Assembly: GCA_033852165.1 (NCBI GenBank)
Contig: JAWSUZ010000074.1
Span: 1 to 64,000, forward strand
DNA from: Agarilytica sp033852165
GTDB lineage: Bacteria; Pseudomonadota; Gammaproteobacteria; Pseudomonadales; Cellvibrionaceae
DNA: 64,000 nucleotides
Direction: 5' to 3'
Part shown: positions 15,259-23,800 of the stretch, piece by piece
Layout of the letters: each line of letters begins with the position of its first letter
Numbering within the stretch: the stretch's first letter is position 1
The notes under the pieces: generated by a model
What the model was told of the DNA's origin: nothing
The model's database searches: none
The model's input: the letters and a program-made list of their open reading frames with translations, nothing else
Position numbers and translations under genes: made by a program

Positions 15259-16202
15259 AGTACAGCGAAAACCTTCAAGCTAGCATCTACTGGTTGGTTT
15301 CTTATCCTAAATCCGGTAACACTTGGGTGCGTACTTTTATCGCTAACCTCCAGGCGAATGACCTTGAACCGGTTGACATCAATGAGCTGCAGACCGGCGC
15401 CATTGCCAGTTCACGAGAGTGGGTACAGGGCGCGTTGGACTTTGATATCAATGAACTCACTCATGACGAGGTGGACTACCTTCGGCCCGAGGCCTACTGT
15501 TGGCTGTCCCAGCAAATGGCGGCGCCGCAATACCATAAAATCCATGACGCCTATACACGGCTAGCCAATGGCGATGTGTTGATTCCTCCTGTGGCGACCT
15601 GTGGCAGCTTATACATTGTACGCAACCCGCTCGACGTGGTGGTTTCCTTTGCCCACCACAACAATTGCTCAGTCGACCAAACAATCACCAACATGGCAAA
15701 CCCCGAATTTTGTGGTGGAAACGGTGAGCAAGGCCTTCATTATCAACTGAGACAGAGATTGTTAAGCTGGTCGGCGCATGTATTAAGTTGGTTAAACGCA
15801 GAAGGCATGAATGTAGCCTTGGTCCGCTATGAAGATATGAAATGTGATCCACTCAATACTTTCACCAAAGTTGCCCGCTTTCTTGAGTTACCTTACGACA
15901 AAATTTCAGTGGAGAAGGCTTTGTCCCATTCTGGGATAGAAAAATTACAAGCTCAAGAAGCGAAAAATGGCTTTAAGGAAAAATCGCAAAACTCTGTCAA
16001 CTTTTTTCGTAAGGGCATCGTAGGGGACTGGCAAAAAAACATGACAGAAGAACAGGTGCAGCGAGTGATTGATGATCACCGAGACGTTATGCTTCGTTTG
16101 GGTTATCTCGACAACGATGGCTTACCTGTTCGCTGTTTTGAACGATCACTATCCCGCATTAATGATTCAAAGTACGGACTGAGCCCCTCTCCGGTAAGCT
16201 GA
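15255..16202 (+). CDS. PAPS-dependent sulfotransferase, lasso locus (second)
   Basis: 315 residues of the Sulfotransfer_1 family with all landmarks: 5'-phosphosulfate loop YPKSGNTW (17-24), a possible catalytic His in KIHDAYTR (about 97), 3'-phosphate motif RNPLDVVVS (about 123-131), and RKGIVGDW near residue 255. It would move sulfate from PAPS to a hydroxyl, perhaps a Ser/Thr of the core or the hydroxyl made by the oxygenase. The GTG start overlaps the kinase stop by four bases. Its last 100 bases overlap the convergent ATP-grasp gene. Confidence 0.87.
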   Translation: MKYSENLQASIYWLVSYPKSGNTWVRTFIANLQANDLEPVDINELQTGAIASSREWVQGALDFDINELTHDEVDYLRPEAYCWLSQQMAAPQYHKIHDAYTRLANGDVLIPPVATCGSLYIVRNPLDVVVSFAHHNNCSVDQTITNMANPEFCGGNGEQGLHYQLRQRLLSWSAHVLSWLNAEGMNVALVRYEDMKCDPLNTFTKVARFLELPYDKISVEKALSHSGIEKLQAQEAKNGFKEKSQNSVNFFRKGIVGDWQKNMTEEQVQRVIDDHRDVMLRLGYLDNDGLPVRCFERSLSRINDSKYGLSPSPVS

Positions 16203-17371
16203 TGCGGCGTAACGTCCCAGTTGATATTTCCCTCCAATAGCCGAATTCCCTCGTCGGTTAATGCGAAGTCCCAACCTATGGTCGCAATATCTGAAAAACT
16301 GGAGTGAGCAATTTCGGCTATCTGTTTAAGGCTATGCCAATCAGGGAGATCTTTGTCCGCCAATCTTTTTGCGATGTGGCCCCCATTTTTATTGTCAGAT
16401 GACAAGCTGACAAAACTTAAGTCGATGGGCTGAAGCCGTCCCGTATCGATGTCAATGCTAACGAGACTTACGCGATGGTGACTTACAGGGATTTCCATGA
16501 CAGCACATAGGCATTGAGGACCATTTTTATTCAGCGCTGTGACCAAACGTATGGTGATTAATTCTAGGCACGGGCAGTGACTATCTAACCAGTGAGTGTT
16601 TTTTAATAAGGGTTGTATTAGGTAATCCTTTTCTTCAAATTGCTTGTTTAACGTAGCTTTAATGTCATCTAGCCCGCCAAAGTGATCATATTTTCCGTGC
16701 AGCTCATAACGATTATGTTGTTTATCGTGAAGCAATGTGTAACACCCTTGTTTGCGGCTGCCATCCACTGGTTTCAAAAATAATGATTGCCCTTGAAAAA
16801 GAATAGCGTCGGTGGCGGTGTCACCCCGCTTGACCCGATTTATACTTGACACCACAGGGAGGTTAAGCTTGCTCATTGTTTCCGCAAATACGGTTTTATC
16901 CGACATGAGCCGTCGGCTCTGCGGGCTAATACTGGGCGACATCATGTGATGCCAGCTGGGTAGCTCATGCGCATATACAAAGTTTAACCATTTACACCGT
17001 GGATACTGGTAGAGCCTAAAGAGATAATAAAAGCGCGGCGGCGTACTGTAAAAAAGAGCGAGTATAAGAAGATCTTTCAGTTGTTTATATTGGGGGACGT
17101 GTTTTTGTGATGTTAGTTTTGCGCTGTAGCGCCTCCAATTTCGGCAACATTGTTGCCAGCTGTAAAATAGGTACCATAGTACATAACTATGGAATACCAT
17201 TAGACTCCAGAATATTGCTGGTCTTTGTGAAAAGCCAGAAAAAAACGCTTGCCGGTGTAGTAAAAGCGTCGAATTTTTTCTCGGCACCAGATAACGCCAA
17301 CTTAAGAGCCCGCGCGGTTCCGATGGGTTTAAATAGCGTTTAATGATTCGTTGCCAGCGGTGAATATGCAT
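16103..17371 (-). CDS. Sugar-transfer-associated ATP-grasp protein
   Basis: 422 residues. The N-terminal ~110 are basic and Trp/Tyr-rich with a hydrophobic stretch (FWSLMVFHSYVLWYLFYSW) that may associate with the membrane. The rest is an ATP-grasp fold: LMSDKTVFAETMSKLNLPVV, a Lys in LFLKPVDGSRKQGC, and the metal-binding end IRLLEGNINWDVTPHQ, as in the ATPgrasp_ST family. These enzymes join a carboxylate to an amine or other nucleophile; the substrate is unknown. The gene ends inside the 3' end of the sulfotransferase gene (100-base tail-to-tail overlap). Confidence 0.78.
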   Translation of the reverse strand: MHIHRWQRIIKRYLNPSEPRGLLSWRYLVPRKNSTLLLHRQAFFSGFSQRPAIFWSLMVFHSYVLWYLFYSWQQCCRNWRRYSAKLTSQKHVPQYKQLKDLLILALFYSTPPRFYYLFRLYQYPRCKWLNFVYAHELPSWHHMMSPSISPQSRRLMSDKTVFAETMSKLNLPVVSSINRVKRGDTATDAILFQGQSLFLKPVDGSRKQGCYTLLHDKQHNRYELHGKYDHFGGLDDIKATLNKQFEEKDYLIQPLLKNTHWLDSHCPCLELITIRLVTALNKNGPQCLCAVMEIPVSHHRVSLVSIDIDTGRLQPIDLSFVSLSSDNKNGGHIAKRLADKDLPDWHSLKQIAEIAHSSFSDIATIGWDFALTDEGIRLLEGNINWDVTPHQLTGEGLSPYFESLMRDSDRSKQRTGKPSLSR

Positions 17372-17555
17372 TTAGATCTCACGGAGTGACCCCATAACGC
17401 TATCTGTTAGGGCTTGGTTAAGATTATTAATCTATCGGGGAAAAACTTTCTTGCTATTTCTGTATTGAAGCATCCTAAGCATGGTTTAAGTATAGTAATA
17501 AGAAAATTTAACGAGAGGCAATAATCTCGTATCGAGGACCTTTCCTTTCATGGCT

Positions 17556-18497
17556 TTAGCTAGGGGAAACCTCTTTGTAATGGCGGCGGGCTATTCCTAG
17601 GAAGGTCATTGCAAAGCTAATTAAAAACAATAAGATTAAACGCATTTTTGGAACTTTAAAGTATTGTGTTTCAGGCGCCCAAGCAGGATCGATAACTTCA
17701 AAAGCGGAATTAAGATTAGTATTGTTGAGTATTAGTGATCCTTTAAGGTTTTCAATTTTATTTTGGAGGGTTTTTCTTACGGTGAAGTATGCTTCCTTGG
17801 AGACCATTTCATCCATACGGCCAATCATCAACTGTGTTTTTTTGTGTTTTTCTTGGGCAATATAAATATTAGCAAAATCAGTGATATTGTTAACAATGTG
17901 TGCACCTTCGCCTGCGTCTCTCCATATTAATGAAACATTAACAAACCCACTTGTCTTTTGAATTCTTACGACAAGTTTTTTTAACAAAAATCTTACCGCT
18001 CGAGCCATCGATGGCTCTAGTGTAGATTTCCTTAGTTTGGTTTTATTTCCGCTTAAAAGACGAATAGCTTTTCGTATATTACTTTTAATGATATTTAGAA
18101 ACCCTGACTCCGGCTTCTTCCAGCGCTTATTTAGTTTGTCCCATCGTTTAGGGAATAAAGTGGGTTTGAGTGTGTATTCATTGATAAAACTTTCAATAAA
18201 TTGGTGGGATTTTAAAATGGCTATTTTTGCATGATAGCTCATGGCGCTGTGTTGTTGCTGTTGGCGAAAGTGAAAGCGGATTACCCTTCGGGAAGACCGG
18301 TTATGATTCTTTAAGGCTCCACGTCGCATATTTTCTATTTGAGGATTGCTGGGTGTGATGGTGCTTTTAATTTTATATAACGGTTTCTGATTGACATAGA
18401 ATAACAATAATACGCAGGCTAATGTAGGAATTACCGTCAGCCTAGCAATCTCTTTTCTAGTTAGGTGAAATCGGATTCTTCCAATTTTTATACGCAT
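17556..18497 (-). CDS. Wzz/chain-length-determinant-like membrane protein
   Basis: About 313 residues with a transmembrane segment near the start (IARLTVIPTLACVLLLFYV), a basic, partly coiled-coil periplasmic region, the family-like VIDPAWAPETQYFKVPK before the end, and a second membrane segment (MRLILLFLISFAMTFLGI). This two-TM layout is that of Wzz/PCP proteins. I place the start at ATG 18497; a TTG at 18518 overlapping the upstream stop (TTGA) would add seven residues and translational coupling. An unusual partner for a lasso locus. Confidence 0.7.
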   Translation of the reverse strand: MRIKIGRIRFHLTRKEIARLTVIPTLACVLLLFYVNQKPLYKIKSTITPSNPQIENMRRGALKNHNRSSRRVIRFHFRQQQQHSAMSYHAKIAILKSHQFIESFINEYTLKPTLFPKRWDKLNKRWKKPESGFLNIIKSNIRKAIRLLSGNKTKLRKSTLEPSMARAVRFLLKKLVVRIQKTSGFVNVSLIWRDAGEGAHIVNNITDFANIYIAQEKHKKTQLMIGRMDEMVSKEAYFTVRKTLQNKIENLKGSLILNNTNLNSAFEVIDPAWAPETQYFKVPKMRLILLFLISFAMTFLGIARRHYKEVSPS

Positions 18498-18514
18498 ATT
18501 GAACCTAGGGGAAA

Positions 18515-19726
18515 TCAAACACTACGTTTTATTTTTTTCGATGGTTCTATTTGCTTACCTGGGCCAGCTTTGTAGTGGTAAAAGAGTCTTAAGAGCCTTA
18601 ACAAGAAATACAAAATGGATAGACTTTTTGGTATATGAGGAAAGTTCTTTAAATCAATAATACATGGTTTGAATCTATGAATCAGTACAGACCACTTGTT
18701 TGGCCAGTGACACGGCATTAACACCTCAAATATGTATATCTTCCATTTAAAAATCATAGAATCTTGTCTTTGGGGGTGGTTGAGCGCGCGCAACGACTGC
18801 TTGGCTTGTATTTGCGAAATCAGGCTCTTTTGATAAAACAAATCAATCTTGCTTGGCAATTCAACGCCAAATAGGGCGTTTGCTAGTAACCAGCTTACGG
18901 TGAGCTCCTTCATAACATCGTAATGATTTGCTAGGCGAGTTAATTCATCTACATCTTCATTAAAGTGGGTGAAGTTTTGTTCAAGATAAAGGGAAATATC
19001 CAGCAACCATTTCATACGATGAAATAATGTGTGGGCACCATGCCAGCAAAGGTAAAGGAGTTCGTTGTTTAACTTTTCTTGAACGGTTATTTTAGTGAAC
19101 AACTGCGGGCTCATCTTATTGGATAAGCTTGTGGAGTATCCGCTCAACCGCGTATGAAGCTCAAGCATTACTCCGGCTTTGTTTACGTAAATAATGTCCT
19201 TATGGCAGCCCCAATAAAGAGACTTCTGATGCCTTGATAGCCTTCCAAATTCCGGGCATGTACATTTATAACCGTTTTGAGTGAGCAACTCGTGAGCCAC
19301 CTCCATTTTGTTTGGAGGAATTACTAAATCGATGTCTCTTGCGTGTCTTTTTGCGATATCCCCATACAATCTCTGAGCTAGAGGAATACCCTTTATAGGA
19401 TGAACAGGAACATCTGCTGACTTAAACAAACACAGTAGTTCACTAAAGGTTTTAAACTGTCGCCGACTTTGCTCTATATTTTGTTGGTACGTGTGATTCA
19501 ATTGTTCGATGAGCTGTTGAGGCAATAATGAGGGTAGATGATCTCTCACGTTGCAGGAAACACAAGGCCCTAATCGGTGTTGATGCACAAGTGCTTCGAA
19601 GCGATTGGCGTCAATAATCTTAGCCAGGGAAGCTGAGAGCACAACCTGCTGCGCGGTCATCTTTGGACGACTCACCAGAGCAGCCAACTTTAGTTCTGGG
19701 GTTATCTGTGCTTTAAGGGCTTTCAT
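18515..19726 (-). CDS. Nucleotidyltransferase-family protein (NTP_transf_5 type)
   Basis: 403 residues. The core KGIPLAQRLYGDIAKRHARDIDLVIPPNKMEVAHELLTQNGY (about 115-160) is the signature of the uncharacterised NTP_transf_5 family: DIDLVI carries the metal-binding acidic pair, with WGCHKDIIYVN and MLELHTRL after it. I recall such genes in paeninodin-like phosphorylating lasso clusters, where their role is unproven. It is first of the three-gene minus-strand group with the Wzz-like and ATP-grasp genes. Confidence 0.8.
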   Translation of the reverse strand: MKALKAQITPELKLAALVSRPKMTAQQVVLSASLAKIIDANRFEALVHQHRLGPCVSCNVRDHLPSLLPQQLIEQLNHTYQQNIEQSRRQFKTFSELLCLFKSADVPVHPIKGIPLAQRLYGDIAKRHARDIDLVIPPNKMEVAHELLTQNGYKCTCPEFGRLSRHQKSLYWGCHKDIIYVNKAGVMLELHTRLSGYSTSLSNKMSPQLFTKITVQEKLNNELLYLCWHGAHTLFHRMKWLLDISLYLEQNFTHFNEDVDELTRLANHYDVMKELTVSWLLANALFGVELPSKIDLFYQKSLISQIQAKQSLRALNHPQRQDSMIFKWKIYIFEVLMPCHWPNKWSVLIHRFKPCIIDLKNFPHIPKSLSILYFLLRLLRLFYHYKAGPGKQIEPSKKIKRSV

Positions 19727-19807
19727 GTTCTAGTTTATTTGTTGGGGTTTCAAGAGGAACGATAGTATTAAAGAATAGATGGTTGTGTTAAGTATCGCCA
19801 GTATCTG

Positions 19808-19940
19808 TCTCTATTCCGGTCAACAATATCCGAACACTGATTTTTTAGAATTTACGCACTAACGGGCTTCGCTTGTTGGTCCCTGAAAAAGACTCACGAA
19901 CCTGCTCCTACGGAGCCGAACCGACACTCATTTTCAGCAA
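19808..19940 (-). repeat. Diverged repeat, copy B (inverted relative to 4.1 kb)
   Basis: Reverse complement of the repeat at 4065-4195 over about 125 bases with scattered substitutions; shared blocks include CTGATTTTTTAGAATT and GAACCGACACTCATT. It contains no reading frame. Together the two copies bracket the tail-collar and lasso genes. Confidence 0.75.
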
Positions 19941-19979
19941 CTATATTTTAAGTTTCGTACGTAGCAGGTGCTAGATCGC

Positions 19980-20213
19980 CATATGCCATGAGCTACCTAC
20001 CAATGTTGCAATAAGCGACATCCTGCCCATACCCTCTCGTGTTGGTTACGTCACTTTAACCAACCAATCGTGTTTGAGGATGCCAAAACGCTCGACAACG
20101 GCGTTCTCCCAACAGACAGCAACGCCCCCATATTGGCTCGCATGTCGCAAAAAACCTCTTTCGAAAGTGTATTGCGAGCCGAGATCGCTACAAACCTCGC
20201 CATGAAAGATGAT
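19980..20213 (-). pseudogene. Decayed IS3-family OrfB fragment
   Basis: Reading the minus strand from 20213, the frame gives ...CSDLGSQYTFERGF..., then GVAVCWENAVVERFGILKHDWLVKV and a stop at about 20046. This mirrors the conserved D-G-S-Q-Y-T and C-W-D-N-A-V-V-E-R-F-F-G-S-L-K-H-D-W core of IS3-type transposases. A frameshift moves the continuation (PTREGMG) to another frame. No start, no intact DDE domain and no terminal repeats remain. The rest of 19941-20541 shows nothing else I recognise. Confidence 0.7.
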
Positions 20214-20541
20214 GATTTACTGCTGCTAGAACTATGCTGGTTTGTCTTTGACGTCTGTAGCCGAGGAGTTTGGTGATAGTGCGTAGTCAGTTATATGTGA
20301 TATTCGGGGAATCTGATGAAGGGGGAGGCTAAAAGAGCCGTGTGAGATTGAGTGGAGGTTTGGCATATAAGGGAGGCCCTTAATCGAAACATTGTTGGCC
20401 TTGAAAAATGAGCGGGCACTAGATATGACTATTTTTAATCGGTGTGACGAAGATCAAATAAATCGACTTTTGGGACTTGATAAAAACTTTTATATTCGTA
20501 TTATCTGTCTATCGATATCAATTATTAAAAAGGAATTTATA

Positions 20542-20898
20542 ATGGTTTCATGTAGTTCAATTACAGCTTTAACACTCGATAAAGAGAGCTTGTCCGCTAT
20601 CAAGCGAATCAAAAGCCAAAAACACTTTGCGAAGTCGATTGGCGCGGCTATTACTTCAGAGTTGAATCCAAGAGGTGTTTTTCACAGCATTTTCACAAAA
20701 AATAGTTCTCCCATTGTTGCTTATAATATTACCCAGACCGATTGGGGGTTTTATGGCCAGTCAATGGCTAGCTTGCCTAAGACCCAGAAGGCGTTAATAG
20801 TGAAAGAAATTGACTTTATGATAATTCATTATCAACTGGGGAAATATGATCACAAGCATGTTCAATTTTGGAAAGGAATGAAATATGGCTGCGAATAA
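20542..20898 (+). CDS. Hypothetical protein, first of an orphan pair
   Basis: 118 residues from the ATG at 20542, chosen for the AAGGA site seven bases upstream; the frame is open back to 20392 but that part looks non-coding. No motif recognised. It is a soluble mixed protein (SAIKRIKSQKHFAKSIGAAITSELNP..., ending YGCE). It overlaps the next gene by 14 bases, so the pair is coupled. Confidence 0.5.
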   Translation: MVSCSSITALTLDKESLSAIKRIKSQKHFAKSIGAAITSELNPRGVFHSIFTKNSSPIVAYNITQTDWGFYGQSMASLPKTQKALIVKEIDFMIIHYQLGKYDHKHVQFWKGMKYGCE

Positions 20899-21448
20899 AT
20901 TTTATTTTATGAAACTTATAGTGCCAGCCTTCACTGTTATGTTGGGGGTTGCGTGTAATGCAGATGTTAAAGAAGCTCCAGATAAAGCTCCAAATGAAGT
21001 TTTAATATTTGTTTCAGGAAAAATATTGAAGGCAATTGTTACCTATGAAAATCGTGCGGGTCATTGTAATGACTTAATGGAATCAAACGCTGCACCAAAG
21101 CTAGATGCGAGTAAACTTGCTGCGCTTAAGGCTACGAGAGAAGACGCTGTGATAGCACTTTCCTATATGCGATTTAATAATTATTTTATCTGTGAGCGGG
21201 ATGCACGGCTTGAACTCGCTTTTCATCTGGGCACTATGCAGGTTTTGAAGAAGGAAATGAGTCTTGATTCTCACTTTGTCGAGAAAATACAAGATTTTAT
21301 AGCTTACCCTTCAAGTCGAGAGCTTGGAATGGAAATAAAATATTTGAAGCTTTCCAAAGCTCATCGGAGTTATTTTGAATCTACTATTGGCCGCAAGCCT
21401 TTTGATCTGATGAAGGCTTTAGAGGTGAATAAGCTCTTTCGTGATTGA
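20885..21448 (+). CDS. Hypothetical secreted protein or lipoprotein
   Basis: 187 residues with an N-terminal signal (KLIVPAFTVMLGVACNAD). GVAC followed by N could be a weak lipobox, which would make it a lipoprotein. The remainder is helical (LDASKLAALKATREDAVIALSYMRF...), with C in RAGHCND and YFICERD that might form a disulfide. I do not recognise the family. It is paired with the preceding gene by overlap. Confidence 0.6.
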   Translation: MAANKFYFMKLIVPAFTVMLGVACNADVKEAPDKAPNEVLIFVSGKILKAIVTYENRAGHCNDLMESNAAPKLDASKLAALKATREDAVIALSYMRFNNYFICERDARLELAFHLGTMQVLKKEMSLDSHFVEKIQDFIAYPSSRELGMEIKYLKLSKAHRSYFESTIGRKPFDLMKALEVNKLFRD

Positions 21449-21748
21449 TTTTCTTTCAGAGGGTTAGAGAAGTTTCTAGCCCCTTCCTGATGCCTTCAGC
21501 ACAGCATTCTTTCATAGTGTGAACGCTTGATCTTAAAGGTTATAAGGTGTCAAGTTGATCTTACAATGCTTAACCAATAGACCTACCAGTAATACGCCGC
21601 GCTAGCACCTCGTATCATAGAGAACATGATCATAGTTAACGTGTTGATTGTTGCTACTAAAAATAACGATCTATATATGCCGCCAGGACTATCTGATTTC
21701 CAATCGCTCTTTACGCTCCCAACAGCTCGGCTGTCATTCCTGAATCAA
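21449..21748. other. Intergenic, nothing recognised
   Basis: About 300 bases between the orphan pair and the 3' end of the GntP gene. I see no credible gene, hairpin terminator or shared repeat. Confidence 0.5.
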
Positions 21749-23074
21749 TCAAAGCCCCAAACTAATCAAAATAATCGCTAAAACCACGCCTATAACGGGA
21801 ATGAATACGGTTAGTGCTGCCATTGGCCAGTAGGCTGACTTGTGGGTTTCATGGCAGATGACGCGAATGGTGGTGACGATATAGCCGTTATGGGGGAGGG
21901 TGTCTAAAGCGCCAGAGGAGATGGCAGTTATGCGGTGAAGGTGCTCTGGGTCAACGCCGATATCCAAGTAGTGTGGGGCCAATTCGGGTAGGGCTATGGT
22001 TTGTCCGCCAGAGGCGGAACCGGTGAGTCCGGCGACGACGGTAATGGCCACGGCGGCGCCGATTAGGGCGTTGCCTTCGATGCCGATCATTGTCGACACG
22101 ATAACGCCGAAAGCGGGTGATAATTTAGCGACGAAGCCAAACCCCACAACGGCTGAAGTATTACCGATGGCCAGTAATGCGCCGGTTGTGCCGTCGTTGA
22201 CCATGCTGCCGACGTCTTTCATATATTTGTGGGTGGTGGCTACAAGGGTGAGGCAGCCACCGAGTAGGGCTACGATCAAGGCGTTTTGTTGGAGAGTTTC
22301 ATGAAGGAGGAATGAAGATCCGAGGACGACAATTAAAGGCAGAATGCCGGCAATGGGGTGGGGGAGTTCGGCAACTTCTTTAACGGTTAAATCGTGGCGG
22401 AGGGACGCTTGCTTTTCATCTAGCTCAAAAACCTCGCCATTGGCGCGGGCCTTTTTGATCATATATTGCAGCCATAAAAAACCGGTGACGGCCATAACAA
22501 CGGAAACAACGGCGCTGACTTCCCAGGCGGCGAGTGGGGTGGTGCCCAGGAACTTTATGGGAATCCAGTTTTGTATTTCGGGTGAACCAGCAGAGGTCAT
22601 GGTGAAGGTAACTGACCCAAAGGCAAGTGCAGCCGGGATAAAGCGGTGGGGAATATTGGTGTCTCGGAAAAGGCTTAACGCCATGGGGTAAACCGAAAAC
22701 GCGACGATAAATACACTGACTCCGCCGTAGGTCAAAATGGCGCAGGTGGCGACTACGGCAAAGGCGGCGTGGTTTCTTCCTACTTTAGAGATGATCCAGG
22801 CGGCTAAGGCGTCAGCAGTGCCGGTATGTTCCATCATTTTGCCAAACAAGCTGCCGAGCAGGAACATAAAGAACCACGCTCCGGTAAAGCTCGCAAACCC
22901 GGCCATATAACCTTGAATAAAGTTGTTGGTGCCGTCGGTGGAGAAGACGGTTACGCCTCCGGTTATGGCAACTAAGAGGGCGCATAACGGAGCAGCGAGA
23001 AACAGGTTCATTCCCCGTAGTGTCAGGTACATGAGTAAAAACAACCCGCCGATCAGCCCGATCATACTGATCAT
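21749..23074 (-). CDS. GntP-family gluconate/organic acid:H+ symporter
   Basis: 441 residues, almost wholly hydrophobic with about 12 membrane segments. It matches the GntP family: GLIGGLFLLMYLTLRGMNLFLAAPLCALLVAITGG at the start, FLLGSLFGKMMEHTGTADALAAWI, AAVAITVVAGLTGSASGGQTIALPELAPHYLDIG, and ITAISSGALDTLPHNGYIVTTIRVICHETHKSAYWPM near the end. Substrates in the family are gluconate, 3-hydroxybutyrate and related acids; the DTLPHNG motif resembles the hydroxybutyrate-type members, but I cannot fix it. No catabolic gene is adjacent. Confidence 0.88.
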   Translation of the reverse strand: MISMIGLIGGLFLLMYLTLRGMNLFLAAPLCALLVAITGGVTVFSTDGTNNFIQGYMAGFASFTGAWFFMFLLGSLFGKMMEHTGTADALAAWIISKVGRNHAAFAVVATCAILTYGGVSVFIVAFSVYPMALSLFRDTNIPHRFIPAALAFGSVTFTMTSAGSPEIQNWIPIKFLGTTPLAAWEVSAVVSVVMAVTGFLWLQYMIKKARANGEVFELDEKQASLRHDLTVKEVAELPHPIAGILPLIVVLGSSFLLHETLQQNALIVALLGGCLTLVATTHKYMKDVGSMVNDGTTGALLAIGNTSAVVGFGFVAKLSPAFGVIVSTMIGIEGNALIGAAVAITVVAGLTGSASGGQTIALPELAPHYLDIGVDPEHLHRITAISSGALDTLPHNGYIVTTIRVICHETHKSAYWPMAALTVFIPVIGVVLAIILISLGL

Positions 23075-23544
23075 GGCGGAGCCTTAAGACGCTCGCATAA
23101 TGCGTGTGTGGTGTTTAGCTGTCTCACATGCGCTTCATTTTTACTGTGTCTTCTGCTTATATTGACGCTTCATCTGATCAAGATCCTTGTGGTGGTGTTT
23201 GTTATCCCGGCTGAGTGATGGGGATTAGCCTGGTTTATGTGGATGGTTTGGGAGGTAACGGCCAGTCGGTATCGACTGGAACAGTGTTGAGTGATGGTTT
23301 TCTTGGCGTGCAATGCTCGTGCTCCTTTAGCGCCTTTACTGTCAATTACAACAGTGTTGAGGCTTGAAGCGATGTCCCAAATCCTGGGGCTGAATCGGCG
23401 ATATCCCGTCGTGTGTGTCACTTTCGTTTTCACATAGGTTTGCATGCCTTCACTTGCCTGGCGTTTGAAAGTTCTTTCCTGTCGCCCTTTTGGCGATGGT
23501 TGATTTAATTATAGTAGTTGGGCTGTTTATTCGCAGGTGTGATT

Positions 23545-23625
23545 TGGGGCTCAGGGGACGGGGGACGGGGGACGGGAAACTGGGGACTGGAAACGGGAGA
23601 CTGGAAGTTGGAGGCTATTGGGGTG
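23545..23625 (+). repeat. G-rich minisatellite (GGGGAC / GGAAACGG type)
   Basis: Consecutive short units of GGGGACGG, GGGAAACT and GGGGACTGGAAAC form an imperfect purine-rich tandem array with several G-runs. The flanking 23075-23800 has no convincing gene; the frames across it are low-complexity. A similar array occurs at 45060-45235. Its G-runs could form quadruplex structure. Confidence 0.65.
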
Positions 23626-23800
23626 GTGGCAGATGGCCGGAAACGGGTTCGATTTGGGGGCCGGAAGGCGCTTCGCTTTTCCGGTCTACGTGGTGTGTTT
23701 CTGTGTGGGCTTGTGCGCTGTCGTAGGGTGGAAAAGCCGAAGGCGCCTTCCACCGAGACTCAAGATCTTTGTCGATCTATTACGCTGGTAGCGAGCGCCT

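Noticed and set aside
20070..20276. 68-codon plus-strand frame
   Set aside because: Antisense shadow of the decayed IS3 transposase, whose minus-strand frames show the real motifs.
23170..23753. Two or three small frames around the G-rich array
   Set aside because: Low-complexity composition driven by the minisatellite; no start signals.
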